Below are positions 51,619 through 60,177 of a stretch of DNA of 64,000 bases, piece by piece. The position numbers and the translations under genes were made by a program. The stretch's first letter is position 1; every line of letters starts with the position of its first letter. The notes under the pieces are model-generated. The model was given only the letters and a program-made list of their open reading frames with translations, was not told where the DNA came from and ran no database searches. The DNA is from Mycolicibacterium sp. P1-18 (GTDB taxonomy: Bacteria > Actinomycetota > Actinomycetes > Mycobacteriales > Mycobacteriaceae): the NCBI RefSeq assembly GCF_008329535.1, contig NZ_NPKR01000004.1, positions 620,001-684,000 of the forward strand, written 5' to 3'.

Positions 51619-52137
51619 ATGACGACTGCAGAAGCACGGGAACGACACGACGTCACCGCTGGCGGCGCCGACGCCGACTTGGTGATCGACCACTCCGCTC
51701 TGGACGACCCGCGCAGTGCGTGGCAGGCCGCAGAGGATGCGGCCGCCCACGCCGAGAATCAGCTGTCCCTCGTGCTCGAACGGCTCGAGGACAACGCCGA
51801 ACGGCGCAGCGCCGACGAGGCCGCGCTCCAAGCCGCGATCGACCAGCAGGCCGAACTCAAGCGCACGTTGAAGGCGACGACTCAGCAGCGAGAGACGTTG
51901 CGCAAGGCACGAAGCAAGGCCCAGCGCGACGCGGCCGACGCACGCAAGCGGGCCCAAGCCGCTGAGGCCAGGTATGACGAGGCGCTCCTCGTCGAGGTGC
52001 TGGCTGCGCAGAAGGCCAAGGATCTGGCCACCGCCGAGGGCGAGGGCCAGGCCGACGACGAGGCCGCCACACCCCTCGCGGAGGCGACCGCCCAGACGAC
52101 GGCGGCGGCCGTGACGGCGCGCAACGCCGGCGCCTAG
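51619..52137 (+). CDS. Coiled-coil protein (172 aa)
   Basis: A 172-residue soluble protein from ATG at 51619 (GAAGGA upstream). It is almost wholly alpha-helical, with long Ala/Glu/Arg heptads (residues 35-145: AHAENQLSLVLERLEDNAE through QQRETLRKARSKAQRDAADARKR) and an Ala/Thr-rich tail. It has no signal peptide. No family is recognised; its look is similar to the coiled-coil proteins at 12529-13753. The hairpin at 52145-52179 ends the unit. Confidence 0.7.
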   Translation: MTTAEARERHDVTAGGADADLVIDHSALDDPRSAWQAAEDAAAHAENQLSLVLERLEDNAERRSADEAALQAAIDQQAELKRTLKATTQQRETLRKARSKAQRDAADARKRAQAAEARYDEALLVEVLAAQKAKDLATAEGEGQADDEAATPLAEATAQTTAAAVTARNAGA

Positions 52138-52144
52138 CCGATCG

Positions 52145-52179
52145 ATCTCCGGCGTACCGCAGAGCGGTGCGCCGGAGAT
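52145..52179 (+). terminator. Hairpin terminator
   Basis: Arms ATCTCCGGCG (52145-52154) and CGCCGGAGAT (52170-52179) with an inner ACCGC/GCGGT pairing form a long stem directly after the coiled-coil gene. Confidence 0.75.
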
Positions 52180-52292
52180 TTCCGCACGCTGCGGAGTGCC
52201 GGACCCACGATGGTTGACACTGGGACCACGGCGCGGTGACTCCGGAAGTCCCGGTTCGACGACCACCGCTCCAACCCGACGAAGGAAGAGTC

Positions 52293-53180
52293 ATGACCAC
52301 CGGCACGACCGATTACCAGGCAATCACCTACGACGTCGTCGACGGCATCTTGACTATCACCCTGAACCGTCCCGACCAACTCAACGCGTTCACCACGCTC
52401 ATGGCCGACGAACTGGAGGCCGCCTTCCGGCGCGCCAGCAGTGACGACACCGTCGCCGCGGTGGTCGTCACCGGCGCCGGGCGGGCCTTCTGCGCAGGCA
52501 TGGACCTCTCGACGGGGGGCAACGTGTTCGGCCTCGACGAGACCATGCACCCCACCTACGAGGACCTCGAAACACGATTCGACGACCCGGCGATCGTCGA
52601 GGGCGTGCGCGACACCGGCGGCCGCGTGACCCTGGCGATCTTCGACTGCACCAAACCGGTGATCGCAGCGATCAACGGACCGGCCGTGGGCATCGGCGCC
52701 ACCATGACGCTGGCGATGGACGTGCGCCTCGCGTCGGAGAACGCCCGCATCGGGTTCGTGTTCGGCAAGCTGGGCATCGTTCCCGAGGCGTGCTCCACCT
52801 GGTTTCTGCCCCGCATCGTCGGCATCTCCCAAGCGCTGGAGTGGGTGTACCGCGCCGACATCCTCCGCCCCGCAGAGGCGCGAGACGCCGGCTTGGTCAA
52901 GGCCGTGTACCCACCCGAGGAACTCCTGGACGAGGCGTACGCGCTGGCGCGGTCGTTCACCACCCACCGCTCGGCGGTCGCGACCGCGTTGACGCGACAC
53001 ATGATGTACCGCAACAGCGCTCAACCGCACCCGGTCGACGCCCATCGCGTCGACTCGTTGGCGATGTTCTACACCAGTGCCTCCGCCGACGGGCACGAAG
53101 GCGTCGCGGCGTTCCTCGAGAAGCGGCCGGCCGAGTTCACCGGGAAGGCGTCAACCGATCTGCCGCCCGTCTTCCCCTAG
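52293..53180 (+). CDS. Crotonase-family enoyl-CoA hydratase
   Basis: A 295-residue crotonase fold. The oxyanion-hole loops are VVTGAGRAFCAGMDL and INGPAVGIGATMTLAMDVR, with the acidic catalytic region at KLGIVPEACSTWFLPRIVG. The final domain is KRPAEFTGKASTD. ATG at 52293 follows GAAGGAAGAG. It acts on an acyl-CoA, but hydratase, isomerase or hydrolase cannot be told apart. It stands alone between terminated units. Confidence 0.9.
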   Translation: MTTGTTDYQAITYDVVDGILTITLNRPDQLNAFTTLMADELEAAFRRASSDDTVAAVVVTGAGRAFCAGMDLSTGGNVFGLDETMHPTYEDLETRFDDPAIVEGVRDTGGRVTLAIFDCTKPVIAAINGPAVGIGATMTLAMDVRLASENARIGFVFGKLGIVPEACSTWFLPRIVGISQALEWVYRADILRPAEARDAGLVKAVYPPEELLDEAYALARSFTTHRSAVATALTRHMMYRNSAQPHPVDAHRVDSLAMFYTSASADGHEGVAAFLEKRPAEFTGKASTDLPPVFP

Positions 53181-53311
53181 GCCTGGCTCCAGGTGGGTGA
53201 TGACCACGCGACGGCAAGTTCCAGTTATTGGTGAGTAAGTAGCTGGGATGGCCCATACTCAGCGGGATGCGCTGGGGGCTGCCTGCCGCACGGTGCAGAG
53301 GAGTCGTCGCG

Positions 53312-55045
53312 GTGAGTGGTGTTCGTTACGTCGGTCGGGTCGGTGCGTTGGCGGTCGCGTTGGGGGCGGGCGCGATGATCGCCTCGCCGTGGGCAGCGTT
53401 GGCGGATTCCGGTGATCAGGGTTCGGTGACGCGTGGACCGGCTGGCCCCGCGGCGCTGGTCACGTCGGGCGACTGTCCGGATCCGTTGTGCGTGTTGACG
53501 ATTGGCTCGGCGGGAGTCGTGCCGCAGCTGGCAGCGGCGCCGTCAGCAGCGGGCGACGACCCGATCGGGGCGTTCATCCGCTTGTTCATCGGAGACGGCG
53601 CCGACGCCGCCGCCGACTGCGAGGGCTCGGCCTGCAACGGCGGCAACGGTGGCCTCCTCTTGGGATCGGGTGGCCGTGGCGCCAATGGCGGTGCGGGCGG
53701 TTACGCCGGGCTGATCGGGTTCGGTGGTGCGGGCGGGAACGCCGCGCTCGGATCGGGGATGGCCGGTGGCGCCGGCGGGCGGGGTGGACTGCTGATCGGC
53801 AGCGGTGGAGACGGCGGCAACGGTGGCTCGGCGATGTCGGGTGGAAACGGCGCGGCGGGCCAGTCGGGTATCGCAGGCGGTAGCGGTGGCGCAGGTGGCC
53901 GGGGCGGCGCGGGCGGTCTGCTCATCGGCAATGGCGGTGCCGGCGGGGCGGGCGGCGCCGGCGGGAACGGCGGAGACGGCGGGTTCGGCGCAAACGGTCT
54001 GTCGGGCAAGGCGGCCGGCGAAAGTGGGAAGGACGGCGTCGCAGGCGGATCCGGAGGCGCCGGCGGTGCGGGTGGCAACGCGGGTGCCGGCGGTAGCTCG
54101 TCCCTGTTCGGTGCGGCCGGCGCGGCGGGCGTCAACGGCAATGGGGGTAATGGTGGCAGCGGCGGCAGTGGTGGCAACGGCGGCGACGGCGTGCGCGGCG
54201 CGAACGGTGTCGCCGGCGCGAAGGGCGACGACGGTAAGTCGGCCGACAGAGACCGTGTGGACGGCGTAGATGGCACGGACGGTCAGGACGGCGGGGCCGG
54301 TCAGGACGGCGGCAACGGCGGCAACGGCGGCGCAATCGGAGCCGCCGGTCTCGGCGGTGCCGCGGGGACCGGCGGGACCGGTGGCGTAGCTGGTGTCGAT
54401 GGTGTCCAGGTCGGCGTCCGAGGCAACGGTGGCAACGGGTCGGACGGCGGCACCGGCAGCAACGGTGGTGACGGCGGCAACGGCGGTACCGCCATGGCCT
54501 CCGCCACCGCTGGTGGTGGCGGTGACGGAGGTGACGTCGGCGCCGGCGGCAAGGCTGGCATCGGCGGCACCGGCGCCTCCGTCGGAGCGTCGGGCACGCG
54601 CGGTGCCGACGGACTCGTTGCGGGCAACGGCGGCAACGGGGGTGCCGGCATCAGCGTCGACGGAACGAACAACAGTGCCGGGCCCGGCGGCAAGGGTGGC
54701 AACGGCATCAGTGGCCCCGGCGGGAACGGTGGTAACGGCGGACTGCTGTCCTCTACGAATGACTCTGGGTCCCTTCACTTCGGCGGCAATGGCGGTGCCG
54801 GTGGAGACAGCCAGTCAGGCGCGGGTGGGAACGGTGGAGCAGGTGGTGGGTCCATCCGCATCGGCGGATCGGGTACCAACTACGCGGGCAACGGCGGCAA
54901 GGGAGGCAACAGCCAGACCGGCGTGGGCGGCGACGGCGGCGACGGCGGATCCACTTCCGGTGCGCCGAACCGCAACAACCCCGGCTCGGGTGGCGCCGGC
55001 GGCACCGGCGGCGCGGGCAACGGCGACCCCGGCGCGAACGGCTAG
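53312..55045 (+). CDS. PGRS-type glycine-rich secreted protein without a PE domain
   Basis: A 577-residue protein from GTG at 53312 with AGAGGAG 8 bases upstream. Residues 1-30 form a Sec signal peptide ending in WAALADS. Residues 31-110 hold a Cys pair (GDCPDPLC and later CEGSAC) and a helix DDPIGAFIRLFIGDGADAA. From residue 115 on there are about 75 GGNGG/GGAGG-type repeats of the PGRS kind, with runs such as GNGGDGGNGGT. The PE domain and PPE partners of true PE_PGRS proteins are absent. PGRS sequences bind calcium and coat the envelope in related species; the role here is inferred. The codon pattern is very G-rich on one strand. Confidence 0.82.
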   Translation: MSGVRYVGRVGALAVALGAGAMIASPWAALADSGDQGSVTRGPAGPAALVTSGDCPDPLCVLTIGSAGVVPQLAAAPSAAGDDPIGAFIRLFIGDGADAAADCEGSACNGGNGGLLLGSGGRGANGGAGGYAGLIGFGGAGGNAALGSGMAGGAGGRGGLLIGSGGDGGNGGSAMSGGNGAAGQSGIAGGSGGAGGRGGAGGLLIGNGGAGGAGGAGGNGGDGGFGANGLSGKAAGESGKDGVAGGSGGAGGAGGNAGAGGSSSLFGAAGAAGVNGNGGNGGSGGSGGNGGDGVRGANGVAGAKGDDGKSADRDRVDGVDGTDGQDGGAGQDGGNGGNGGAIGAAGLGGAAGTGGTGGVAGVDGVQVGVRGNGGNGSDGGTGSNGGDGGNGGTAMASATAGGGGDGGDVGAGGKAGIGGTGASVGASGTRGADGLVAGNGGNGGAGISVDGTNNSAGPGGKGGNGISGPGGNGGNGGLLSSTNDSGSLHFGGNGGAGGDSQSGAGGNGGAGGGSIRIGGSGTNYAGNGGKGGNSQTGVGGDGGDGGSTSGAPNRNNPGSGGAGGTGGAGNGDPGANG

Positions 55046-55116
55046 CCTCGTCGGGACGTCCGTCTCTGCCCTTGAGACGTGCGAACCCTCTCTTGCTTCC
55101 ACGGGAAGGTCCGGTG

Positions 55117-55596
55117 ATGCGCCCCATCAGCCACAGCGAGCGGAACGCGGCTCGTCGTCACCTCTTCGATGGGCTGTCGGAATTCAGTGCGTCCTGGTCG
55201 GCAGGTCGGCTGGTCGTCGCCGCACCGGAACTCGAGGACGACGATCGCATCCCCATCGTCACCGCGTTGGCTGACGGCGCGCTGGAGCTGTTGTTCCTGA
55301 CCACCTTCGAGTTCGGTGAATCTGAGCCCTTTCAGGCGGTGGTCGCCGCACCGTCGGAGGTGAACGCGTGGCGGTGGCAGTTCCATTTCGCAGAGTTCGC
55401 CGTAGTACGTTGCGACTTCTCGGCGGCTGTCCTGGAGACCCTGGATGAGTTCGTGCTGTTCGGCGGCGATCGCGAGTCGATCCAGAGGGCGCTAGGTCAG
55501 ACGGTGGAGGAGGTACGGGCCGAGTTCGCCACCTACGCCGAGGAAATGAAGGGTGCGTGCCGACATCTTCCGCGAATAGCCGAGCATTACCGCTGA
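55117..55596 (+). CDS. YbjN-type domain protein
   Basis: A 159-residue soluble protein from ATG at 55117 with GGGAAGG upstream. Alternating strands and helices of the YbjN/T3SS-chaperone-like fold are visible: LELLFLTTFEFGESEPFQAVVAAPSEVN, then WRWQFHFAEFAVVRCDF. Mycobacterial YbjN proteins have no established task. Its 3' end is followed after 130 bases by the tRNA terminator hairpin. Confidence 0.65.
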   Translation: MRPISHSERNAARRHLFDGLSEFSASWSAGRLVVAAPELEDDDRIPIVTALADGALELLFLTTFEFGESEPFQAVVAAPSEVNAWRWQFHFAEFAVVRCDFSAAVLETLDEFVLFGGDRESIQRALGQTVEEVRAEFATYAEEMKGACRHLPRIAEHYR

Positions 55597-55726
55597 ATGC
55601 GCCAAGCACGTGGCCGTGTCGCCCGCTGACCACGTCGACCTGCGGGTGGCTGTCGTCTCAGGGGGACGCGTTCCCTCGTTGAACGACGCTGCACCCACTG
55701 CAGACGGTCGCGTCGTGAAACGCAGA

Positions 55727-55750
55727 CAGCCCCCCTCGAAAGGGGGGCTG
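55727..55750 (-). terminator. Terminator of the tRNA-Tyr fragment
   Basis: CAGCCCCCCT-CGAA-AGGGGGGCTG has perfect 10-base arms with a CGAA loop and lies 8 bases after the 3' end of the tRNA fragment on the minus strand. It can also stop rightward transcription of the YbjN gene. Confidence 0.8.
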
Positions 55751-55757
55751 CGCTGTG

Positions 55758-55813
55758 TGGCAGGTACAGGATTCGAACCTGTGTAGGCGTAAGCCGACGG
55801 ATTTACAGTCCGT
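55758..55813 (-). tRNA. 3' half of tRNA-Tyr (truncated; probable attachment site)
   Basis: Read on the minus strand, the anticodon arm ACGGA-CTGTAAA-TCCGT (55813-55797) has anticodon GTA. A class II variable arm follows (CGGCTTACGCCTA), then the T arm ACAGG-TTCGAAT-CCTGT and the acceptor strand ACCTGCC (55765-55759) with discriminator A. The acceptor 5' strand GGCAGGT and the D arm are missing from the upstream 100 bases, so the gene is not functional. A tRNA 3' half left alone is the typical far end of an element that integrated by site-specific recombination at the anticodon-to-3' core; the intact tRNA-Tyr should lie at the other border, beyond 64000. Confidence 0.82.
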
Positions 55814-56504
55814 GAAACGCATGATCCGGTTATGTCCTTCGGTCTCCTGGGCGTCGCTGCCTGCGCTAACGATCTCAGAGCATCCCGTCCCGCCGCAGTG
55901 CGTTTCGTGCGCGTTGTGACAACCTAGTGACAACTGGGCCGATCAGCAGGCGCCTTCCGAAGCGCGCCAGACTGCGACATCGTGTGGCGCAGAGAATGGT
56001 CGTTCGGCCTGCGTGACGGCGAACGCCGGAGCTACACGTCGGCCTCAAATACGAACGAGCGGTCGCCGGCGCGGAGCGCGCCGCAGAACGGCAGCAATAG
56101 AAGGCCAAGGCGCGGGCCGAACAGTGGTGTATCGCGCGCAGATTCACTCTGCGGCCGGCGACGCGGACGCGGTACGGGGTGGGCATGCATCGGTGCGAGG
56201 CACGGCGATCCATCCAGACCGGCTGTGGCAAAGGATCAAGTCGTGGATGGAGGAGCGTGACATCGACCAGTGGTTGAGGGGCGGCCGTTCGCCTACCTGG
56301 TACAAGCTCTTCCTTGCTACCGACGATGGTGGGTGAGCCCCCGGGCGAAGGAGCCGTTGGGGTCGGCGGTCGATGGCGCCCCGTCACGGTGTTCGCGTGC
56401 GCAGTACCCCCAAGCACTTGACCACCGCCGGTATGGACGACGTTGCGCCACTCGATACAGTGATGGTGGAATAGTCGACAATAACCAAAAGGCGGGTGTA
56501 ATTG
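55814..56504. other. Island border region without a supportable gene
   Basis: This 690-base stretch follows the tRNA-Tyr half and precedes the proline-racemase gene. No ORF in it has a recognisable domain or a good ribosome binding site. Two direct copies of GTGACAAC (55916-55923 and 55927-55934, start-to-start 11 bases) resemble arm-type binding sites of tyrosine integrases. At 56461-56483 lies TGATGGTGGAATAGTCGACAATA, a motif repeated in similar form at 58418-58440, likely a GntR operator. Confidence 0.5.
56461..56483. promoter_or_regulatory. Putative GntR operator, copy 1
   Basis: TGATGGTGGAATAGTCGACAATA precedes the proline-racemase-family gene by 21 bases. It resembles TGATGGTAGATTGTCGACAAGCG at 58418-58440 ahead of the permease gene. 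Both share TGATGGT, a short purine-rich spacer and GTCGACAA. Confidence 0.6.
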
Positions 56505-57578
56505 ATGCGCTGGAATCGCGTGCTGAACGTGGTCGACTGCCACGTCGGTGGTGAAATGGGCAGGGTTGTCACTGGCGGCTTGGGCGACATGCCCGGCACA
56601 ACCGTCTTCGAGAAGATGAAGTACGTCCGCGAACAACGCGACGACGTGCGACAGCTCCTCCTCAACGAACCGCGTGGCAGCGTTACGCAATCCGTCAATC
56701 TGCTCGTCGCTCCGACCCACCCTGACGCTTCGTGGGGGTACATCATCATGGAGTCCGAGGAGTATCCGGTGATGTCGGGAAGCAACACGATCACCACCGC
56801 CACGGTGTTGCTCGAGACCGGCATGATCCCGATGATCGAACCGATCACCCGGGTGGTCTTGGAGTCACCGGCTGGCCTTATCCCACTCGAGTGCGAGTGC
56901 GCCGACGGCAAGGTCACTAGCGTCAGGTTCGTCAACCAGCCCGCGTTCGCCTACCACTTGAACGCCACCTTGGAGGTTGAGGGTCTGGGGAGCCTGACCG
57001 TGGACGTGGGCTGGGGCGGGATGACCTATTTGATCGTGCCGGCATCTCAACTGGGGTTCGCCCTTACCCCTGATGAGGGTCGGGATCTTTGCGAGATGGG
57101 TCAGCGGCTCAAGGTCGCTGGCGCCGAGCAACTCGACGCGGTCCACCCGCTCAACAGCGAGTACGCCGGAATCACCCAGACCCAATTCACCGGCCCGATC
57201 CGGGAAGAGGACGGCGTGCTAACTGCGCGCAACACGGTGGTCGTCTCGCCAGGGCGGTTGGACAGATCGCCATGCGGCACCGGGAGCTCGGCCCGCATGG
57301 CGGTGATGCACGCCAAAGGTCAGCTCGGCACCGGAGATCGCTTCAGGCACGAGAGCATCATCGGGAGCGTGTTCGACTGTCGAGTCGAATCCGAGACAAC
57401 CGTCGGCGGGTATTCGGCAATCGTCCCGTCTGTGGCAGGCCAGGCGTGGATCAGCGGTCTGTGTCAGATCGGTCTCGACCCGACCGACCCGTTTCCACGC
57501 GGCTACACGGTCGGCGACGTGTGGATGAGCCCGCAAGAAGCGCTAAGCCACGCCGATACTCTGTCGGGGCGAGTCTAA
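56505..57578 (+). CDS. Proline racemase-family enzyme (hydroxyproline epimerase/dehydratase) with Ser/Cys active site
   Basis: A 357-residue two-lobed enzyme. It opens with NVVDCHVGGEMGRVVTGG, the DxHxxGE start of the family. The first active-site loop reads PVMSGSNTITTATVLLETG, with Ser where proline racemase and 4-hydroxyproline epimerase have Cys. The second loop is DRSPCGTGSSARMAVMHAKG with Cys retained. Family members with Cys/Cys are epimerases or racemases, and Cys/Thr members are trans-3-hydroxyproline dehydratases. A Ser/Cys pair is a recognised minority form with mixed reported activity (from memory). ATG at 56505 follows AAAAGGCGGG. It is the first gene of the island operon. Confidence 0.88.
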   Translation: MRWNRVLNVVDCHVGGEMGRVVTGGLGDMPGTTVFEKMKYVREQRDDVRQLLLNEPRGSVTQSVNLLVAPTHPDASWGYIIMESEEYPVMSGSNTITTATVLLETGMIPMIEPITRVVLESPAGLIPLECECADGKVTSVRFVNQPAFAYHLNATLEVEGLGSLTVDVGWGGMTYLIVPASQLGFALTPDEGRDLCEMGQRLKVAGAEQLDAVHPLNSEYAGITQTQFTGPIREEDGVLTARNTVVVSPGRLDRSPCGTGSSARMAVMHAKGQLGTGDRFRHESIIGSVFDCRVESETTVGGYSAIVPSVAGQAWISGLCQIGLDPTDPFPRGYTVGDVWMSPQEALSHADTLSGRV

Positions 57579-57605
57579 GTTACCTCGGCGAGATGAGGTC
57601 AACCT

Positions 57606-58304
57606 GTGAAGTTTGAGCGCCTCGAGCAAAGGACGACCCCGTCGGGGGTGTACGAGATACTCAAGGCGGCAATCCTGGACGGTTCGTTGCCGCCGGGCAG
57701 CCAGCTTCGCGAAGCCCCTATCGCGGACGATATGGGAATCAGCCGGGCCCCGGTACGCGAAGCGTTGTCGATGTTGGTCGACGACGAGCTTGCCGTCAAG
57801 ATCGCGTTCCGCGGCGCCTTCGTCGCACAGGTGAGCCCTAAGACGGTGGAGGAGATCGCCTCGCTCCGGTTCCATGTCGAGCCTTACGCTGCAGAACTTT
57901 CCCTGGCTCAACTGCGTACCACCAAGAGCGCTGAGCTTCTGGAGGCCGTTGCTGCCCTCCACCGCGCCACGGACAACCACGACGTGTCGGCGAGCATTGA
58001 CGCCCACCTCCAGTTCCACCGGATGTTCTACGAGAATTCTGGCCATGGCCTCCTGCAAGACTTGTGGGAGGTTTGGGAGTCGAAGCTGCGCCTGTCCATG
58101 GCCGCGGACCACCGCACCTATAGCGATCCAGCCGAGATCGCCGCAGTCCACGAACGGCTGGCTGAACTCGTCATGGAGAACGACCTCGGCGCTCTCAAGA
58201 CTGAGATCGCCAGCCACATTCACGCCGCTCCGGGCAAGACCGTCGGAGAGATGCATGCGCCGCAGAGCGTGACTGAGGCTGCGACTCCGCAACCTTCGGC
58301 CTGA
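57606..58304 (+). CDS. GntR-family (FCD type) regulator
   Basis: A 232-residue regulator. The winged helix is GVYEILKAAILDGSLPPGSQL, then LREAPIADDMGISRAPVREALSML. The all-helical FCD effector domain follows, with metal-binding positions in SIDAHLQFHRMFYENSGH and EIASHIHAAPGKTV. GTG at 57606 starts it, 27 bases after the racemase stop. Probable targets are the paired motifs at 56461-56483 and 58418-58440. The ligand is likely hydroxyproline or a pathway intermediate. Confidence 0.9.
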   Translation: MKFERLEQRTTPSGVYEILKAAILDGSLPPGSQLREAPIADDMGISRAPVREALSMLVDDELAVKIAFRGAFVAQVSPKTVEEIASLRFHVEPYAAELSLAQLRTTKSAELLEAVAALHRATDNHDVSASIDAHLQFHRMFYENSGHGLLQDLWEVWESKLRLSMAADHRTYSDPAEIAAVHERLAELVMENDLGALKTEIASHIHAAPGKTVGEMHAPQSVTEAATPQPSA

Positions 58305-58417
58305 AGGCACCGGGTTGGGGCCGAACGTCATAATGCGGCTCCCTGGAACTCGCCGCACTTCTCGTCACCGCGTCTCGCTCGATTCCACCGATTCGTTCCT
58401 TGCCACATCTTCGAATT

Positions 58418-58461
58418 TGATGGTAGATTGTCGACAAGCGACAAGCGCTGAACTGCTTGTC
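58418..58461. promoter_or_regulatory. Putative GntR operator, copy 2, with extra dyads
   Basis: TGATGGTAGATTGTCGACAAGCG (58418-58440) contains the palindrome TTGTCGACAA (58428-58437). It continues into GACAAGC-N8-GCTTGTC (58440-58461). This crowded 44-base region lies between the regulator and the permease, 119 bases before the permease start, and shares its core with copy 1. Confidence 0.62.
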
Positions 58462-58579
58462 TGAGACATGTGTTTCAAACGTCGACTCGGGATCGCGTCC
58501 GGGCCGCCGGCCGCCCAACCCGGTAGTAACAGGATCCCGGCCCCCGCCGGGTCGAGTTGAGTCGAGGGAGTGCTGTGCC

Positions 58580-60040
58580 ATGACGGATTCAATCGATCAC
58601 AAGGGTGGGCAAACGGCTGCCGAGTTTGGCACTTCGGCCGAGCGCCTTCCCCGCCGCCTCGGCACGTTCAGCCTTATTGTGCTGATTGTCGCCTTCAACG
58701 CACCGATCGCGGCGATGGCCGGCTTTCAGCAGCTGTCCATCGGGTTCGGCAACGGGATCGGTGCACCCGTTTCCTTTTTGGCGGCGGGCGCGGTCCTGAT
58801 GATCTTCGCTGTGGGATTCGTCGCGATGAGCCACCATGTCTCTAATCCAGGCGCCTACTACCGTTACATCGTCGACGGACTGGGCAAAGCGCCCGGGCTG
58901 GCGGGTGCTTTCCTGGCAACAGCGGCCTACATCCTGATCACCGCCGGCCCCTACATCTACATGGGCATAATCTTCCTGGACATGACGGACCGCCTGTTCG
59001 GACGTCCCGTCGGCAATGTCGAGATCTGGACACTGGTCGCGATTGCAGTGGTCACAGTTCTGGGGCTGCTCCGGGTCGACCTGTCGCTGAAGGTCTTGGG
59101 TGTCTTGGTCCTAGTGGAGTGCGTGGTGGTCGCGCTGTGGGAGGTCGCCGTCGCAGTTAAGGGCGGGCCCGAGGGGTACTCCGGCGCATCGTGGACGCCG
59201 TCGGAGTTCCTCTCCGGGGCGGTTGGACTGGGCATCCTCTTCGCCATGCTCACGCTCATCGGTATCGAGGCGCCGGCTTGTTTCCGGGACGAGACCCGAA
59301 ACCCTGAGAAGGCGGTGCCGAGAGCTACCTTCATCGGCATTGGCTTCCTGGCCGTGTTCTATGCCATCGGGTCTTGGGCCTACATCGTCACTCAGGGCCC
59401 ATCGAAGGCTGTCGATGCCTCGCTCAACGACCCCGTCGGATCTTTCTTCGACAGCATTAACACGTACTTGGGCAGCTTTTTCGTCCATGTCGTCGTCATC
59501 GTCTTGGTGACCAGCCAGTTGGCCGCACTGAACGCTACCCAGGGCGCCGCCTCGCGGTACTTGTTCGCCCTCGGCCGGGACCGAGTTCTGCCAGCCCGGT
59601 TGGCGCGGGTCCACCCACGGCTCGAGTCGCCGCACGTCGCGGTGCTGACAGTGTCGGCTGCTTCCTTGGCGATCGTGCTCGGAATCTTCTTGACGGGTAT
59701 CGACGACGTACAGTCGTATGCCGCAATAACCGGTGCCGCTGTGTACTTCTTGCTACCTCTTCTCATCGCCACCAGCGTCGCGGTCATCATGTTCTTCCGT
59801 CGGCACCCCGACCTGAGCCCCAACGTCTGGGTCGCCGTTATCGCTCCCGCTGTCTCGGCAGTAGCTCTAGCGGTACTCATGGTGTTGACGACACTGAACC
59901 TGGAGATCTTGGCCGTCACCCGCGCCGGCGCCCTCCTTGCACAGGCCGGGGTAGTGGTCGTCGCCGCCGCTGGATACCTGCTTGCCCTGTACTACAAGAA
60001 GGCCAAGCCCGAGATCTACAACAAGATTGGCAATTCGTAG
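58580..60040 (+). CDS. APC-family amino acid permease
   Basis: A 486-residue membrane transporter with about 12 hydrophobic segments. The helix-1 substrate site is FNAPIAAMAGFQQLSIGFGNGIGAP and the helix-6 region is FAMLTLIGIEAPACFRDETRNPEKAVPR, which is the APC signature. ATG at 58580 follows GAGGGAG. Placed between a GntR gene and an oxidase in a hydroxyproline-like cluster, it probably imports the imino or amino acid. Its codon use is less G/C-biased than in the left half of the window. Confidence 0.88.
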   Translation: MTDSIDHKGGQTAAEFGTSAERLPRRLGTFSLIVLIVAFNAPIAAMAGFQQLSIGFGNGIGAPVSFLAAGAVLMIFAVGFVAMSHHVSNPGAYYRYIVDGLGKAPGLAGAFLATAAYILITAGPYIYMGIIFLDMTDRLFGRPVGNVEIWTLVAIAVVTVLGLLRVDLSLKVLGVLVLVECVVVALWEVAVAVKGGPEGYSGASWTPSEFLSGAVGLGILFAMLTLIGIEAPACFRDETRNPEKAVPRATFIGIGFLAVFYAIGSWAYIVTQGPSKAVDASLNDPVGSFFDSINTYLGSFFVHVVVIVLVTSQLAALNATQGAASRYLFALGRDRVLPARLARVHPRLESPHVAVLTVSAASLAIVLGIFLTGIDDVQSYAAITGAAVYFLLPLLIATSVAVIMFFRRHPDLSPNVWVAVIAPAVSAVALAVLMVLTTLNLEILAVTRAGALLAQAGVVVVAAAGYLLALYYKKAKPEIYNKIGNS

Positions 60041-60177
60041 GCAACCGCTCGGGATGCTCAACGCTGACTGCGGCAGGAGAAAGGGCAGCGACGCGGGTAG
60101 GCATCGCCTTAAAAGAAGGCAGCCTCCATCGTCACCACGATGCAGATCAGGGTTTTGAAAATGACAGGAGGGACCCA

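Noticed and set aside
53650..55030. A repeat array that could be taken for CRISPR or satellite DNA
   Set aside because: Repeats are in-frame GGNGG/GGAGG codon repeats of variable length within one gene, with no constant repeat or spacers.
55658..55933. A complete tRNA-Tyr or a small ORF over the tRNA region
   Set aside because: The acceptor 5' strand and D arm are absent, and the ORF crosses the tRNA arms; only the 3' half of the tRNA is supported.
56013..56336. A 107-codon frame ending WYKLFLATDDGG near the island border
   Set aside because: No ribosome binding site, Arg-rich first half and no recognisable domain; it may be a phage-gene scrap, but that cannot be supported.
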